Positions 18,367 to 28,193 of a stretch of DNA of 64,000 bases are shown piece by piece (position 1 is the first letter of the stretch; every line of letters begins with the position of its first letter). The notes beneath the pieces were generated by a model that was not told the DNA's origin, made no database searches, and saw nothing but the letters and a program-made list of their open reading frames with translations. A program made the position numbers and the translations under genes. This DNA is from Fictibacillus marinisediminis (GTDB lineage: Bacteria > Bacillota > Bacilli > Bacillales > Fictibacillaceae). The DNA is taken from contig NZ_JAIWJX010000002.1 in NCBI RefSeq assembly GCF_023149135.1, positions 3,038,001 to 3,102,000 of the forward strand, in the 5' to 3' direction.

Positions 18367-19566
18367 TTACGCGTTTGCTTGATCTTTAAGTGCTTCTGCT
18401 TTATCTGTTTTTTCCCAAGGAAGCTCAACGTCTGTACGGCCAAAGTGTCCGTATGCCGCTGTCTGTTTGTAGATCGGACGGCGAAGGTCAAGCATTTTAA
18501 TGATTCCCGCAGGACGAAGGTCGAAGTTTTGGCGCACAAGATCAACCAATACTTCTTCAGAAACTTTTCCTGTTTCGAATGTGTTAACTGCGATCGATAC
18601 AGGCTGTGCTACACCGATTGCATATGCAAGCTGAACTTCTACTTTGTCAGCAAGTCCGGAAGCAACGATGTTTTTCGCTACGTAACGAGCGGCGTACGCT
18701 GCAGAACGGTCAACTTTAGTTGCATCTTTACCGGAGAATGCTCCACCACCGTGGCGAGCATATCCGCCATACGTATCAACTATGATCTTACGGCCAGTTA
18801 ATCCAGCATCACCTTGTGGGCCGCCGATAACGAAACGGCCAGTCGGATTGATGAAGTATTTTGTCTTTTCGTCAATCAATTCTGCAGGTACAACAGGCTT
18901 GATGACTTGTTCTTTAATGTCGGCTTGAATTTGCTCAAGTGTAATTTCCGGATGGTGCTGAGTGGAGATAACAATCGTATCGATACGAACCGGTTTGTCA
19001 TCCTCATCATATTCCACCGTTACTTGAGTTTTACCATCCGGACGAAGGTAAGGAACTTCTTCGGTTTTACGCACTTCAGCCAATCGGCGGGACAGGCGGT
19101 GTGCCAAAGAGATCGGAAGTGGCATAAGCTCAGGTGTTTCATTGTTGGCATAACCAAACATAAGACCTTGGTCACCAGCACCGATCGCTTCGATTTCTTC
19201 ATCAGTCATTGAGCCTTCACGAGCTTCAAGCGCTTGGTCAACACCCATCGCAATATCCGCAGACTGCTCATCAATGGATGTAAGAACTGCGCATGTTTCA
19301 GAATCGAAACCGTATTTTGCACGGTCATAGCCGATTTCTTTAATCGTTTCGCGAACGACTTTTGGAATATCAACATAAGTAGAAGTGGTGATTTCACCAG
19401 CAACAAGCACAAGGCCTGTCGTTACGGATGTTTCACAAGCGACACGTGCGTTCGGGTCGTTTGCAAGGATTTCATCCAGGATCGCATCGGAAATTTGGTC
19501 ACAAATTTTATCCGGATGCCCTTCCGTAACTGATTCAGATGTAAAAAGACGACGACTTTTAGACAA
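18367..19566 (-). CDS. metK: S-adenosylmethionine synthetase
   Basis: 399 residues from a TTG start at 19566, chosen because AGGAGG lies seven bases upstream and the protein then begins [19 protein letters not shown] like other MetK; the longer frame to 19602 lacks a ribosome site. Visible signatures: the ATP-binding [25 protein letters not shown] near residue 117 and GGGAFSGKD near residue 265. It makes SAM from ATP and methionine as a cytoplasmic tetramer. Regulated by the SAM-I riboswitch at 19683-19882. Confidence 0.98.
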   Translation of the reverse strand: MSKSRRLFTSESVTEGHPDKICDQISDAILDEILANDPNARVACETSVTTGLVLVAGEITTSTYVDIPKVVRETIKEIGYDRAKYGFDSETCAVLTSIDEQSADIAMGVDQALEAREGSMTDEEIEAIGAGDQGLMFGYANNETPELMPLPISLAHRLSRRLAEVRKTEEVPYLRPDGKTQVTVEYDEDDKPVRIDTIVISTQHHPEITLEQIQADIKEQVIKPVVPAELIDEKTKYFINPTGRFVIGGPQGDAGLTGRKIIVDTYGGYARHGGGAFSGKDATKVDRSAAYAARYVAKNIVASGLADKVEVQLAYAIGVAQPVSIAVNTFETGKVSEEVLVDLVRQNFDLRPAGIIKMLDLRRPIYKQTAAYGHFGRTDVELPWEKTDKAEALKDQANA

Positions 19567-19682
19567 TTGAGATCCTCCTTCTCTATTGAAAGCATAGAGC
19601 AATTTTTTTATAAGATACGGTACTCATTCCTATATGGATACTTTGTTTTGTAAAATATTCAGGTTCAAACTGTTCTTAGACA

Positions 19683-19882
19683 TAAAAAAAGCCTTTCCCT
19701 GGACCTAAAATACACGAGGGAAAAGGTCTTATGTCTACGCCTTCACCTCTTATTTTCAAGGTTTTTTCACCTTGCAGGTTAGCACCTTTTCACTTCACTG
19801 CACAAGGTGCATAGTGATGATGAAGTGTCGGTTGCTGGGTTTCATAGGGCCTGTCCCTCCACCTACTCGGAATAAGAGTAGC
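19683..19882 (-). promoter_or_regulatory. SAM-I riboswitch (S-box) controlling metK
   Basis: On the minus strand the conserved core AGGTGGAGGGACAGGCCCTA, then ATGAAACC-CAGCAACC, is present (about 19820-19868), followed by the P3-P4 helices (TGCACCTTGTGCAG, GGTGCTAACC). The intrinsic terminator AAGACCTTTTCCCT...AGGGAAAGGCTTTTTTT lies at 19684-19730. SAM binding would favour the terminator and switch metK off. Confidence 0.95.
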
Positions 19883-19894
19883 CGTTCCCGAAAT

Positions 19895-19923
19895 ATAATA
19901 GCGCAGTTCGACAAACCTGTCAA
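19895..19923 (-). promoter_or_regulatory. Sigma-A promoter of metK
   Basis: On the minus strand TTGACA (complement 19918-19923), exactly 17 bases, TATTAT (complement 19895-19900), just upstream of the S-box. Consensus -35 and near-consensus -10. Confidence 0.88.
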
Positions 19924-20086
19924 CTTGAAAAGCTATACTTTCCCGCTCCAGCGGGAGAATAGGCGATCCTTCAAACGGAATTAGTACCTATTATATATGA
20001 AAGATTAAGCTTTTAAAAACAAAGAGCCTGATTTATGAACCAATTTACAATTTGTTAAATAAAATAGTATACATTATTTGTTCCAA

Positions 20087-20097
20087 TGTGTTATACT
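20087..20097 (+). promoter_or_regulatory. CcpN-like operator overlapping the pckA promoter
   Basis: TGTGTTATACT matches at every position the CcpN consensus TRTGHYATAYW as I remember it. In B. subtilis CcpN represses pckA and gapB during glycolytic growth. The TATACT inside the site (20092-20097) is a plausible -10 element; the -35 is weak. Lies 64 bases upstream of pckA. Confidence 0.6.
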
Positions 20098-20160
20098 AAT
20101 TTCGAATTTACTTACGATATTAATGATAAATATATTTCTTAAAAGGATGGTTTTGCGAAC

Positions 20161-21744
20161 ATGAATACGGTTGATTTAACGACGACTTTAGATGACATTC
20201 TATCCAGCGCTGCTACTCATGAAAATCTACCTGTACCTATGCTTGTTGAAAAGGCGCTGCTCCGAAATGAAGGCATTTTATCTTCAACCGGTGCTCTCAG
20301 GGCCACTACTGGAAAATATACTGGACGTTCTCCTGAAGACAAATTCATCGTGGATGAAGCTAGCACACAAGATAAAATAAACTGGGGCAAAATCAATAAG
20401 CCCTTTAACGAAGAGAAATTTGAACAGCTCTATAAAAAAGTACTTCATTACTTAGGACAAAAAGAGGAATTGTTTGTATTCAAAGGATTTGCTGGTGCCG
20501 ACCACGCGTACAGGATGCCTATTCAGGTGATTAATGAATTCGCTTGGCATAACCTGTTTGCCCACCAAATGTTCATCCGTCCGACTGCTGAAGAACTAAA
20601 AGGAATCGAAGCGGGATTCACCGTGGTATCTGCACCTGGATTTCAAGCAGATCCTGCTGTAGACGGGACCAATTCTGAAACCTTTATTATTATATCATTT
20701 GAGAAGCGTATCGTATTGATCGGAGGAACTGAATATGCAGGAGAAATTAAAAAGTCTATCTTCTCAGTCATGAACTACATTCTTCCTGAAAAAGGGATCC
20801 TTTCTATGCATTGCTCCGCAAATGTCGGGCAGGAAGGCGATGTAGCTCTGTTCTTCGGATTATCCGGTACCGGGAAAACTACGCTCTCTGCTGATCCGCA
20901 TCGTTCATTGATCGGTGACGACGAACATGGCTGGGCTAATACTGGTGTGTTTAATATTGAGGGCGGCTGCTATGCAAAATGCATCAACCTCTCTGAAGAA
21001 AAAGAACCGCAGATCTGGAATGCAATCCGTTTTGGAAGCGTTCTCGAAAATGTCGTTCTTGACCATGAAACACGCGTAGGTGATTATAACGACGGTACGT
21101 TGACTGAAAATACTAGGGCTGCCTATCCAATTCAGGCGATCCCGAATATTATCCAGCCAAGTGTTGCTGGTCATCCGAACACGATCATCTTCCTGACAGC
21201 TGATGCATTCGGCGTATTGCCTCCGATCAGCAAACTGACAAAAGAACAGGCTATGTATCATTTCCTTTCCGGCTACACGAGCAAACTCGCCGGAACAGAA
21301 CGAGGAATCACTTCTCCTCAAGCGACCTTCTCAACATGCTTCGGTGCGCCGTTCCTTCCATTGGAAGCAACTGTATATGCCGAAATGCTTGGAGAAAAAA
21401 TCGATCATCATGAAGTAGAAGTATACCTGGTGAATACCGGATGGTCAGGCGGAGAATATGGTGTCGGCAAGCGCATGAACCTTTCCTACACAAGAGCCAT
21501 GGTTCAGGCTGCCCTTCAAGGGGAATTAAAATCTGTAGAGACGGTAACCGACCCTATTTTTGGACTGCATACTCCAGTACATTGCCCAGGTGTTCCTGAT
21601 CAAGTACTTCAGCCGAAAAAGACTTGGGAGAACCCGGAAGATTACGACCGCAAAGCAAAAGAACTTGCAGGTAAGTTCAAGGAAAACTTCGAAAAATTCA
21701 ACAATGTGCCAGCAGAAATTAAAAGTGCAGGACCGCTTTGCTAA
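20161..21744 (+). CDS. pckA: Phosphoenolpyruvate carboxykinase (ATP)
   Basis: 527 residues, full length. The kinase P-loop [14 protein letters not shown] lies near residue 243, with the metal-binding GDDEHGW just after; the substrate loop TGRSPEDKF is near residue 55. It converts oxaloacetate and ATP to PEP, CO2 and ADP, the entry to gluconeogenesis. Divergent from metK as in B. subtilis. ATG after AAAAGGATGG. A CcpN-like operator upstream suggests repression on glycolytic substrates. Confidence 0.98.
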   Translation: MNTVDLTTTLDDILSSAATHENLPVPMLVEKALLRNEGILSSTGALRATTGKYTGRSPEDKFIVDEASTQDKINWGKINKPFNEEKFEQLYKKVLHYLGQKEELFVFKGFAGADHAYRMPIQVINEFAWHNLFAHQMFIRPTAEELKGIEAGFTVVSAPGFQADPAVDGTNSETFIIISFEKRIVLIGGTEYAGEIKKSIFSVMNYILPEKGILSMHCSANVGQEGDVALFFGLSGTGKTTLSADPHRSLIGDDEHGWANTGVFNIEGGCYAKCINLSEEKEPQIWNAIRFGSVLENVVLDHETRVGDYNDGTLTENTRAAYPIQAIPNIIQPSVAGHPNTIIFLTADAFGVLPPISKLTKEQAMYHFLSGYTSKLAGTERGITSPQATFSTCFGAPFLPLEATVYAEMLGEKIDHHEVEVYLVNTGWSGGEYGVGKRMNLSYTRAMVQAALQGELKSVETVTDPIFGLHTPVHCPGVPDQVLQPKKTWENPEDYDRKAKELAGKFKENFEKFNNVPAEIKSAGPLC

Positions 21745-21767
21745 CTAGCATCAACTAAAACCCATCT

Positions 21768-21797
21768 AAAACCGCTTCCCAGCCGAAGCGGTTTTTA
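21768..21797 (+). terminator. Terminator of pckA
   Basis: AAAACCGCTT / AAGCGGTTTTT stem with T-run, 24 bases after the pckA stop. Confidence 0.85.
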
Positions 21798-21812
21798 TTT
21801 TCCATAAAAAGG

Positions 21813-21856
21813 TTGAAATCGACACTTATGTCGCTTATAATAACGACATAAGTGTC
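21813..21856 (+). promoter_or_regulatory. Promoter with two mirror-image TetR-type operators
   Basis: -35 TTGAAA (21813-21818), 17-base spacer, -10 TATAAT (21836-21841). Operator 1, GACACTTATGTC (21821-21832), fills the spacer; operator 2, GACATAAGTGTC (21845-21856), follows the -10. Each is a GACA-N4-TGTC palindrome, and operator 2 is the exact reverse complement of operator 1 (13-base arms counting the flanking C/G). Centres are 24 bases apart. The TetR gene of the same operon is the obvious ligand-responsive repressor. Confidence 0.88.
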
Positions 21857-21880
21857 ATTTTAATTCTGAGGAGTGATCTC

Positions 21881-23155
21881 ATGGAAAAGAAAGCAGGTAA
21901 TACATTAAGTCAGAACAAATCTTTTATGTTTTTAATGTCGGCACAGGTCATTTCCAATCTTGGTGACTGGCTTAGCATCATGGCTATTTTTTCATTGATG
22001 GCTTTTAAATGGAACGCCTCACCGCTGGAGATGTCATTTGTCATTATTTCACTTGGACTCCCCATGACGGTTCTTGGACCGGTTGCTGGCGTGATCGCCG
22101 ATCGCATGAACCGTAAAACCATCATGGTCTGTTCTGATTTTTTTCGCTGTATCATTATTCTTGGTTTGATCGTTGCATCTGTGTCTTGGCATGTGTACAT
22201 TCTGCTCATTCTTCTGGGAATCTTCTCCTCTCTCTTTATTCCCGCCAAAAGCGGCATGCTGAAAGAAATCGTGTCCGATGACGATATGCAGCAGGCTGCT
22301 TCGATCAGCTCTGTCATTCAGGACGCGACGAAGATTATCGGTCCTGCCATCAGTGGATTTTTAGTAACCACGGCTGGAATCAGCAGCGTTTTTATTCTTG
22401 ATTCAGCCAGCTTTCTCTTGTCCGCTTTGCTGCTGTTCGTGCTTCCAGGTGTTAAACCGCTTCACGAAAAAGAAAAACGCACAAAAGGATCTGTTATATC
22501 AGATTTAAAAGAAGGCTTTCAATATATAAAAACCGTACGCTTTATTTTGTTTGGCACTGGTCTCATGTTTGTTTCCATGTTGATCTTGCAGATGGCGGAT
22601 GCCCAGTTTTCCGTTCTGATCCGATTACTCGAGACGGGCAGCCCGGCATTGGTAGGTTTAGTGGTCACTTGCTCAGGAGTTGGCTTTCTCGTAACCGGCT
22701 TATGTTTGACAAAATGGCAGATCAGATCTCCATGGCTGGCAATGACGATCGGTATCTTCTCGCTTGGAGGCGGTTTTATGATCATGGGATATCTGGCTTC
22801 TCTCCAGCTTCCCCACCCATTTATCTGGGCTCCTTCGCTAACCTTCTTAGCTGCCTCAGGTGCAGGTTTAATCTTCATCCCTTTCAATACAGCCGTTCAG
22901 AGACTAACACCCGTTCATATGACAGGAAGAGTATTTGGCCTGACGGGAAGCATTATAATGCTAGCGACACTTATAGGCCCGGTGACTGGCGGATTGGCTG
23001 GAAATCAATTCGGAGTGATCTCCGTATTTATTGTTTCTGGCGCTGGACTTGTTACAATAAGCATAGCGGCATTGTTTTTACGAAAATCGATTGAACGGAG
23101 CGATCAGTATGTCACCGAAAGTGCCTCACGAGCACAAGGAACAACGACAGCGTGA
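21881..23155 (+). CDS. MFS efflux transporter (YfiS-like)
   Basis: 424 residues with about 12 membrane segments. N-terminus QNKSFMFLMSAQVISNLGDW, the start typical of MFS_3 (enterobactin-exporter type) drug transporters, and GVIADRMNRKTIMVCSD as the loop 2-3 motif. Probably exports a hydrophobic toxic compound; substrate unknown. ATG after GAGGAGTGATC. The 3' end overlaps the downstream TetR gene by 47 bases, so regulator and pump are coupled. B. subtilis yfiS/yfiR is a comparable pair. The pair interrupts the pckA-ytmB-ytmA order of B. subtilis and is probably an insertion. Confidence 0.82.
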   Translation: MEKKAGNTLSQNKSFMFLMSAQVISNLGDWLSIMAIFSLMAFKWNASPLEMSFVIISLGLPMTVLGPVAGVIADRMNRKTIMVCSDFFRCIIILGLIVASVSWHVYILLILLGIFSSLFIPAKSGMLKEIVSDDDMQQAASISSVIQDATKIIGPAISGFLVTTAGISSVFILDSASFLLSALLLFVLPGVKPLHEKEKRTKGSVISDLKEGFQYIKTVRFILFGTGLMFVSMLILQMADAQFSVLIRLLETGSPALVGLVVTCSGVGFLVTGLCLTKWQIRSPWLAMTIGIFSLGGGFMIMGYLASLQLPHPFIWAPSLTFLAASGAGLIFIPFNTAVQRLTPVHMTGRVFGLTGSIIMLATLIGPVTGGLAGNQFGVISVFIVSGAGLVTISIAALFLRKSIERSDQYVTESASRAQGTTTA

Positions 23156-23750
23156 AATTTTAATGGCATCTAAAAAAGTGTTTGCCCAAAAAGGCTATGA
23201 AGCTGCCTCTATTAAAGACATCATGGATGCCACATCCATTAGCAGGGGCGGGATCTATGCCTACTTCTCAAACAAAGAGCACATCTTTCTTTCTCTATTG
23301 GAACAAATGATGGAGGATAACCGCACGGAGCTGGATGAGCTCCTTCAAAAGAATAATGGATCCGTTTGGAAAACTCTCCTTACCATATTGGATGACTACA
23401 GAAAGGCTGAATACGAAGATACGGAAAATCTTTTTAGTGCGGCAATCGTTGAGTACGGAATTACGCATTGGCGAAAACCGGAAAACAGAGATTACATCGA
23501 AAAACGATACGAAGGTGCTGCCGGTATTTTTAGCGTGCTAATCCAAAGGGGTGTGGACGCCGGTGAGTTTAAACCGATTGCCCCCGTTGATGATATTAGC
23601 CGGTTCATGATTAGCTTTCTTGATGGGTTAGCCATTTCAGCGATTAGTCTGACCCATGGCCTCATGCGTACCGGAAAACAGATGGATCTTTTTGAATCCA
23701 CTTTAAAAATGATGCTCAACGTACAAAAGCCGGACTTGTCACAAAGGTGA
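23109..23750 (+). CDS. TetR-family repressor of the adjacent MFS pump
   Basis: 213 residues from the ATG at 23109 (MSPKVPHEHKEQRQREIL); GGAGCGATC lies just upstream, while an earlier start at 23091 lacks a ribosome site. The N-terminal helix-turn-helix is AASIKDIMDATSISRGGIYAYFSNKEHI (residues about 32-60), classic for TetR. The C-terminal ligand domain is variable. It is encoded in another frame over the last 47 bases of the MFS gene. The two GACA-N4-TGTC sites in the operon promoter are its likely targets, giving autoregulation and induction by the pump's substrate. Confidence 0.88.
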   Translation: MSPKVPHEHKEQRQREILMASKKVFAQKGYEAASIKDIMDATSISRGGIYAYFSNKEHIFLSLLEQMMEDNRTELDELLQKNNGSVWKTLLTILDDYRKAEYEDTENLFSAAIVEYGITHWRKPENRDYIEKRYEGAAGIFSVLIQRGVDAGEFKPIAPVDDISRFMISFLDGLAISAISLTHGLMRTGKQMDLFESTLKMMLNVQKPDLSQR

Positions 23751-23764
23751 CAGCTCCGGCTTTT
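23725..23764. terminator. Bidirectional terminator spanning two stop codons
   Basis: AAAAGCCGGA-TTGTCAC / GTGACA-TCCGGCTTTT, a long stem with a four-base loop that includes the 3' ends of the TetR gene and of convergent ytmA, which overlap by 12 bases. Confidence 0.82.
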
Positions 23765-24557
23765 CTTTGTTTTGCGTTTTCATCCACTCACAAAAAGCAT
23801 AGGTTATTTTCCGGTTTTCCTGCGGCGGAAAATGATGAGTATATTGCGGGTAGAACCAGGTTTCTACGTTTTTCTTTGGCTCCAGGCATTCTTTCAGCAT
23901 TATAGAATGCTTGATTCCAACATTTTCATCACGGCTTCCATGGATTAATAAGAGCGGAACGTTAAGTTCTTCGCAGAAATATACAGGTGAACGTGTCCTA
24001 TACCCCTCCGGATTTTTAGCAGGTGATCCGCCGATGACCCTTTTCATCATTTTGCGGAGGTCTACTCGTTCTTCATAGGTAAGGGTCATGTCAGAAACGC
24101 CTCCCCATATGACGAGTGAGCGGGCTTCAGGAAACTTTAACGCTGTAAAAAACGCCATTGGACCGCCTCTGGAAAACCCAAAGATATGAAGCTGATCCTG
24201 ATCAACAGAAGGCAGTGAACGGAGCACCTCAAACGCATGAAATGCATCACACCGGTCTTCCCCGCAGAAATCTTCTCGTCCCTCTCCCCCTTCATTTCCC
24301 CGATAAAACGGAGCCATCACAACAAACCCCTGTGAAGCAAGCTGGATGATTCTCGGAATCCGTACCATCCCTACTTTTTTAATCCCTCCCCGTAAATATA
24401 AAAATCCAGGAAGATGCTTTGTCTGATGTTCAGGGATAGCTAACAGCCCTTTTACGGTTAATCCTTCACTCTTATATGTAATCTTGAATAACGTAATCTG
24501 TGGATGCGGTGATGGAAATCGTTGTGCATGAGTGATCAGGCTGCTTCCTAACAACAC
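23739..24557 (-). CDS. ytmA: Alpha/beta hydrolase, S9-like (YtmA)
   Basis: 272 residues from a GTG at 24557, or the adjacent TTG at 24554; AAGGAGG sits just upstream and the longer frame to 24590 would put the ribosome site inside the gene. Nucleophile elbow GFSRGG with the catalytic Ser near residue 140; Asp in HGSRDENVG near 217 and His in QYTHHFP near 250. Prolyl-oligopeptidase-type hydrolase, cytoplasmic, substrate unknown. Lies between pckA and ytlA as in B. subtilis, though the small ytmB is not seen. Confidence 0.82.
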   Translation of the reverse strand: MLLGSSLITHAQRFPSPHPQITLFKITYKSEGLTVKGLLAIPEHQTKHLPGFLYLRGGIKKVGMVRIPRIIQLASQGFVVMAPFYRGNEGGEGREDFCGEDRCDAFHAFEVLRSLPSVDQDQLHIFGFSRGGPMAFFTALKFPEARSLVIWGGVSDMTLTYEERVDLRKMMKRVIGGSPAKNPEGYRTRSPVYFCEELNVPLLLIHGSRDENVGIKHSIMLKECLEPKKNVETWFYPQYTHHFPPQENRKITYAFCEWMKTQNKEKPELSPL

Positions 24558-24660
24558 GCATTCCTCCTTTTTTTCATTAGGCCAACACACAATTTTTCAA
24601 CTCACATAAAGTATTACATGAAATGCAAAACTTCATTCGAACATAAAGGAGGCACACCGC

Positions 24661-25674
24661 TTGAAACGGATAAAAGCTCATATCATGCTCTGCTTAACAC
24701 TACTTCTCACTGCCTGTCTGCTATTGTCGGCATGCTCATCTGATAACTCCGAAAAGCAAAAACGCGATAAAGTAAGAATTGCCGAAGTGACCCGCTCCAT
24801 TTTCTATGCTCCCCAATATGTTGCTATAGAAAAAGGGTTCTTTAAAGATGAGGGGATTGATATCGATTTAAAAACCACGTGGGGCGGCGATAAAACGATG
24901 ACGACCCTGCTGTCTAACGGAGCTGATATTGCCCTCGTAGGCTCTGAAACTTCCATTTACGTTGATGCCCAAGGCTCCAGTGATCCGGTCATCAACTTTG
25001 CACAGCTGACTCAAACGGACGGAACCTTTTTGGTCGCAAGGAAAAAGCCAAACTATTTTTCATGGGATCAGTTAAAAGGCAGTACCTTTCTCGGACAGAG
25101 AAAAGGCGGAATGCCGCAGATGGCCGGCGAGTTCAGTTTGAAGAAGCACGGCATTGACCCTCATAAAGATGTGAAGCTGATCCAGAACATCGATTTTGCG
25201 AATATCGCTAACGCCTTCGCCTCAGGAACCGGCGACTATGTACAGCTGTTCGAGCCCCAAGCCAGTCTTTTTGAACAGAAGGGCATCGGCCATGTTGTTG
25301 CGTCATTTGGTGAAGAATCCGGCAAGCTTCCCTATACTTCTTACATGTCAAAACAAAGCTATATAAAAAAACACGGAGATGTACTGAAACGCTTTACGAA
25401 GGCCCTCTATAAAGCCCAGCTGTATGTTGAAACACATTCTGCAAAAGAAACCGCCACTCTCATTGCTCCGTATTTTGAAGATACATCGGTTGATCTCATC
25501 GAAAAGGTAGTCGACCGCTATAAAGGACAGCACAGCTATGCGGTCAATCCGATCCTTGAAGAAGGAGCATGGAGCAACCTGCAAGCTGTTATGAAAGAAG
25601 CGGGAGAACTTCCAAAGAAAGCTGATTACAACAAACTGGTTAACACCACTTTTTCCCGTGATGCAACGAAATAA
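24661..25674 (+). CDS. ytlA: ABC transporter substrate-binding lipoprotein YtlA
   Basis: 337 residues from a TTG start with AAAGGAGG upstream. Lipoprotein signal: positive N-terminus (KRIKAH), hydrophobic stretch, lipobox LLSAC with the Cys near residue 25. The mature part begins like the NMT1/THI5/SsuA periplasmic-binding family (VRIAEVTRSIFYAPQYVAIEKGFF). It is tethered outside the membrane and would deliver a sulfonate-, nitrate- or pyrimidine-like ligand to YtlD; the ligand is unknown. First gene of the ytlA-ytlC-ytlD operon. Confidence 0.88.
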   Translation: MKRIKAHIMLCLTLLLTACLLLSACSSDNSEKQKRDKVRIAEVTRSIFYAPQYVAIEKGFFKDEGIDIDLKTTWGGDKTMTTLLSNGADIALVGSETSIYVDAQGSSDPVINFAQLTQTDGTFLVARKKPNYFSWDQLKGSTFLGQRKGGMPQMAGEFSLKKHGIDPHKDVKLIQNIDFANIANAFASGTGDYVQLFEPQASLFEQKGIGHVVASFGEESGKLPYTSYMSKQSYIKKHGDVLKRFTKALYKAQLYVETHSAKETATLIAPYFEDTSVDLIEKVVDRYKGQHSYAVNPILEEGAWSNLQAVMKEAGELPKKADYNKLVNTTFSRDATK

Positions 25675-25701
25675 ACCTTAAATAGTAATGGAGGGATCAC
25701 A

Positions 25702-26481
25702 GTGGCCTTCTTACAATTAAAATCGGTTGGTCAAACCTACTTTTCCAAGCATACGGCCACGACTGCACTGGAGGACATCACTCTCTCTGTATCCGAGGGA
25801 GAGTTTGTTTCTTTTCTTGGACCGAGCGGATGCGGAAAATCAACACTGCTATCCATCATCTCGGGACTTCTTAAGCCCACAGCAGGAACCGTTACACTAA
25901 GAAATCAGATCATTAAAGAACCTCATCCCAAGATCGGTTATATGCTGCAGCAAGATTACTTGTTTCCTTGGAAAACCATCAAGGATAATATCATGCTGGG
26001 GCTGAAGCTTCAGCATTGCCTTACTGAAGAACGACTACACTATACATTTTCTCTTATGAAGGAAATTGGACTGTACGATACACTCGACAAGTATCCGAGC
26101 GAATTATCCGGCGGGATGAGGCAGCGCGTCGCTTTAGTGAGGACACTGGCGACCAATCCCCAGATCCTTTTGCTGGATGAACCTTTCTCAGCACTAGACT
26201 TCCAGACTAAGCTTAAGCTGGAAGACCTGGTATCCTCTACACTCAATGAACATGGCAAAACCGCCATTCTTGTCACTCACGATATCGGTGAAGCGATCGC
26301 CATGAGCGACCGTATTATCTTGTTTTCCACGAAACCCGGCCGTATCTTCCGGACGTTTCCTGTATCCGGCCATCTGCGTAAGCGCCTGCCGTTCGAAGCT
26401 CGCCAGCATCCGGAATACGCGGTCATGTTTCAACAAATTTGGGAGGAGCTGGAGCAAATTGAGCAAAACGATACTGAATAA
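25702..26481 (+). CDS. ytlC: ABC transporter ATP-binding protein YtlC
   Basis: 259 residues, GTG start after GGAGGGATC. Walker [10 protein letters not shown] (near residue 40), signature LSGGMRQR (near 135), Walker B ILLLDEP (near 155), and switch His in VTHDIGEA. SsuB/TauB-type ATPase that energises YtlD. Its 3' end overlaps ytlD by 23 bases, so the three genes are a tight operon. Confidence 0.92.
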   Translation: MAFLQLKSVGQTYFSKHTATTALEDITLSVSEGEFVSFLGPSGCGKSTLLSIISGLLKPTAGTVTLRNQIIKEPHPKIGYMLQQDYLFPWKTIKDNIMLGLKLQHCLTEERLHYTFSLMKEIGLYDTLDKYPSELSGGMRQRVALVRTLATNPQILLLDEPFSALDFQTKLKLEDLVSSTLNEHGKTAILVTHDIGEAIAMSDRIILFSTKPGRIFRTFPVSGHLRKRLPFEARQHPEYAVMFQQIWEELEQIEQNDTE

Positions 26482-27268
26482 AGCCCACTCCGACTACTTA
26501 CTGAATTTGCGCAGAAGAACGATTCAAGTCAGACTTACACAGCTTCTCATCTTTGTTGTATTTTTTGGCTTATGGCAATACAGCTCGGATCATAAATGGA
26601 TCGATCCTCTCCTCTTTAGCTCGCCTGCAAAAATAGCTGCCTTGCTGGCGGAAAAAATTTCTGACGGAAGCGTATTTGTGCATATTGGCATGACGCTGAC
26701 AGAGACAGTCATCGGATTCTTGCTCGGAACGTTGATCGGAACATCACTGGCTGCACTGATCTGGTGGTTCCCTTTTCTGTCAAGAGTACTTGATCCGTAC
26801 CTGGTTATTTTAAATGCTATGCCTAAGGTTGCAATCGGTCCCATCCTAATTGTTGCTCTGGGGCCGAACCTTTCGTCTATCGTTGCCATGGGTGTGCTGA
26901 TCTCAGTCATTATTACCACAATCGTCATCTACACGTCGTTTACGAATGTTGAACCGAATTATGTAAAGGTCATTCGATCATTCGGCGGCTCTAAATTTCA
27001 GTGTTTTAAAGAAGTCATCCTTCCCGCCTGCTTCCCTGCCATCATCTCCTCCTTAAAAGTAAACGTTGGCTTGTCATGGGTCGGAGTCATTGTCGGAGAA
27101 TTTCTTGTATCGAAGGAAGGACTGGGGTACCTCATCATATATGGGTTTCAGGTCTTCAACTTCACGCTTGTACTGATGAGCCTTCTGATTATTGCATTTT
27201 TAGCGACGATCATGTATCAGCTGGTTGAGGCACTTGAAAAGAAATTAATCAAGAACCGTGAATCATAA
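26459..27268 (+). CDS. ytlD: ABC transporter permease YtlD
   Basis: 269 residues with about six membrane helices, BPD_transp_1 family. The EAA-type cytoplasmic loop that contacts the ATPase is [20 protein letters not shown] (near residue 165). The TTG start lies inside the end of ytlC with GGAGGAGCTGGAG upstream. Completes the YtlA-YtlC-YtlD importer. Confidence 0.9.
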   Translation: MSKTILNKAHSDYLLNLRRRTIQVRLTQLLIFVVFFGLWQYSSDHKWIDPLLFSSPAKIAALLAEKISDGSVFVHIGMTLTETVIGFLLGTLIGTSLAALIWWFPFLSRVLDPYLVILNAMPKVAIGPILIVALGPNLSSIVAMGVLISVIITTIVIYTSFTNVEPNYVKVIRSFGGSKFQCFKEVILPACFPAIISSLKVNVGLSWVGVIVGEFLVSKEGLGYLIIYGFQVFNFTLVLMSLLIIAFLATIMYQLVEALEKKLIKNRES

Positions 27269-27282
27269 CCAATAGACAAAAA

Positions 27283-27312
27283 AACAGCAGACTGCTAATA
27301 CAGCTGCTGTTT
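27283..27312. terminator. Terminator between ytlD and ytkD
   Basis: AACAGCAG ... CTGCTGTT stem with A-run upstream and T-run downstream between the convergent ytlD and ytkD. Confidence 0.75.
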
Positions 27313-27316
27313 TATT

Positions 27317-27793
27317 TTATAAAAATTTTTCTTTTGTATGCTGAAGACTCTGGATCAGCACTTGATCCTTCATCATGAAACTGAATTTCCTGCTGCCATC
27401 AAAGGTTTCCGGAATCGTTTCAAAGAATACCGGACCATTTGTTTCATAATAGCGCTCTTTCAGCAATATTTTATCTACGGTAGCGTAATAGATATTTTTT
27501 ATAATAAGGCCGCCCTTTCCGTCTACCTTGTATTGTCCTAGATAGTGAAGGGAAGATACGTGGCCTCCGGTCTCCTCAAAAACCTCCCGGACTGCAGCCT
27601 CATCCGCTGTTTCTCCAGGTTCAACCTTGCCGCCCGGAAACTCAATTCCGCGCCGCGGATGTTCAGTCAAAAGCCATTGGCCCCTGAAACGGCACAGCAC
27701 CCAGACGTGCTTCGGATCTTTTGAGAACGGGTGATCTTCAAAGGAAAGCTTTACCGTATTATCGTAGTAATCTTTAAAAATTATCGGTTCCAT
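27317..27793 (-). CDS. ytkD: Nudix nucleoside triphosphate hydrolase YtkD
   Basis: 158 residues. Nudix box GGKVEPGETADEAAVREVFE, then ETGG (about residues 52-75) fits G-x5-E-x7-RE-U-x-EE-x-G. B. subtilis YtkD hydrolyses nucleoside triphosphates including oxidised ones and contributes to antimutator defence. ATG at 27793. Position right after ytlD matches B. subtilis. Confidence 0.9.
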   Translation of the reverse strand: MEPIIFKDYYDNTVKLSFEDHPFSKDPKHVWVLCRFRGQWLLTEHPRRGIEFPGGKVEPGETADEAAVREVFEETGGHVSSLHYLGQYKVDGKGGLIIKNIYYATVDKILLKERYYETNGPVFFETIPETFDGSRKFSFMMKDQVLIQSLQHTKEKFL

Positions 27794-28162
27794 TGTTTAG
27801 TTACTCCAAATCCCTAGGTTATATTCATTGTAAAGAAGGAAGCATGTATTTGTCCAATCTCATAAAAGACAATCATGACTATTATTTTAATTTCTTTTCA
27901 TTTTTATGAAATGATCTTTAGTAACTCAATGGCGAATACAGGGGGATGGGATTGAAGAGCCAATTGAAAAGCAGATGCGGATAAGCGAACTTTTCCACGT
28001 CTGCTTTTCAAGCTCTTCATTTTTTTCCACAAGATCCGCTGACTCCAACTGTCGTCAGCTATCCCATCCATTCTCCTGAAAAAGACTTGAGGGTCTCTTT
28101 CAAGCATCAGAATGCGATGCTTGATAGGAAAGAAATTCAACAATATGCTTAACATGGCAAAA
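27794..28162. other. Intergenic stretch with two inverted repeats, no supported gene
   Basis: An imperfect long hairpin spans 27954-28018: GAAGAGC-AATTGAAAAGCAG pairs with CTGCTTTTCAAGCTCTTC. A second, CAAGCATC-GCGATGCTTG, is at about 28103-28125. An open frame on the minus strand (27904-28155) has no ribosome site and starts inside the terminator of the next gene, so I do not call it. Confidence 0.5.
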
Positions 28163-28184
28163 ACGCATGAGAGATCTCATGCGT
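28163..28184 (-). terminator. Terminator of the secreted-protein gene
   Basis: ACGCATGAGA / TCTCATGCGT palindrome followed on the minus strand by TTTTTG, just after the gene at 28194. Confidence 0.75.
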
Positions 28185-28193
28185 CTTTTGGCA

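Noticed and set aside
27904..28155. 83-codon open frame on the minus strand
   Set aside because: No ribosome site, start lies inside the upstream gene's terminator, and inverted repeats run through it.
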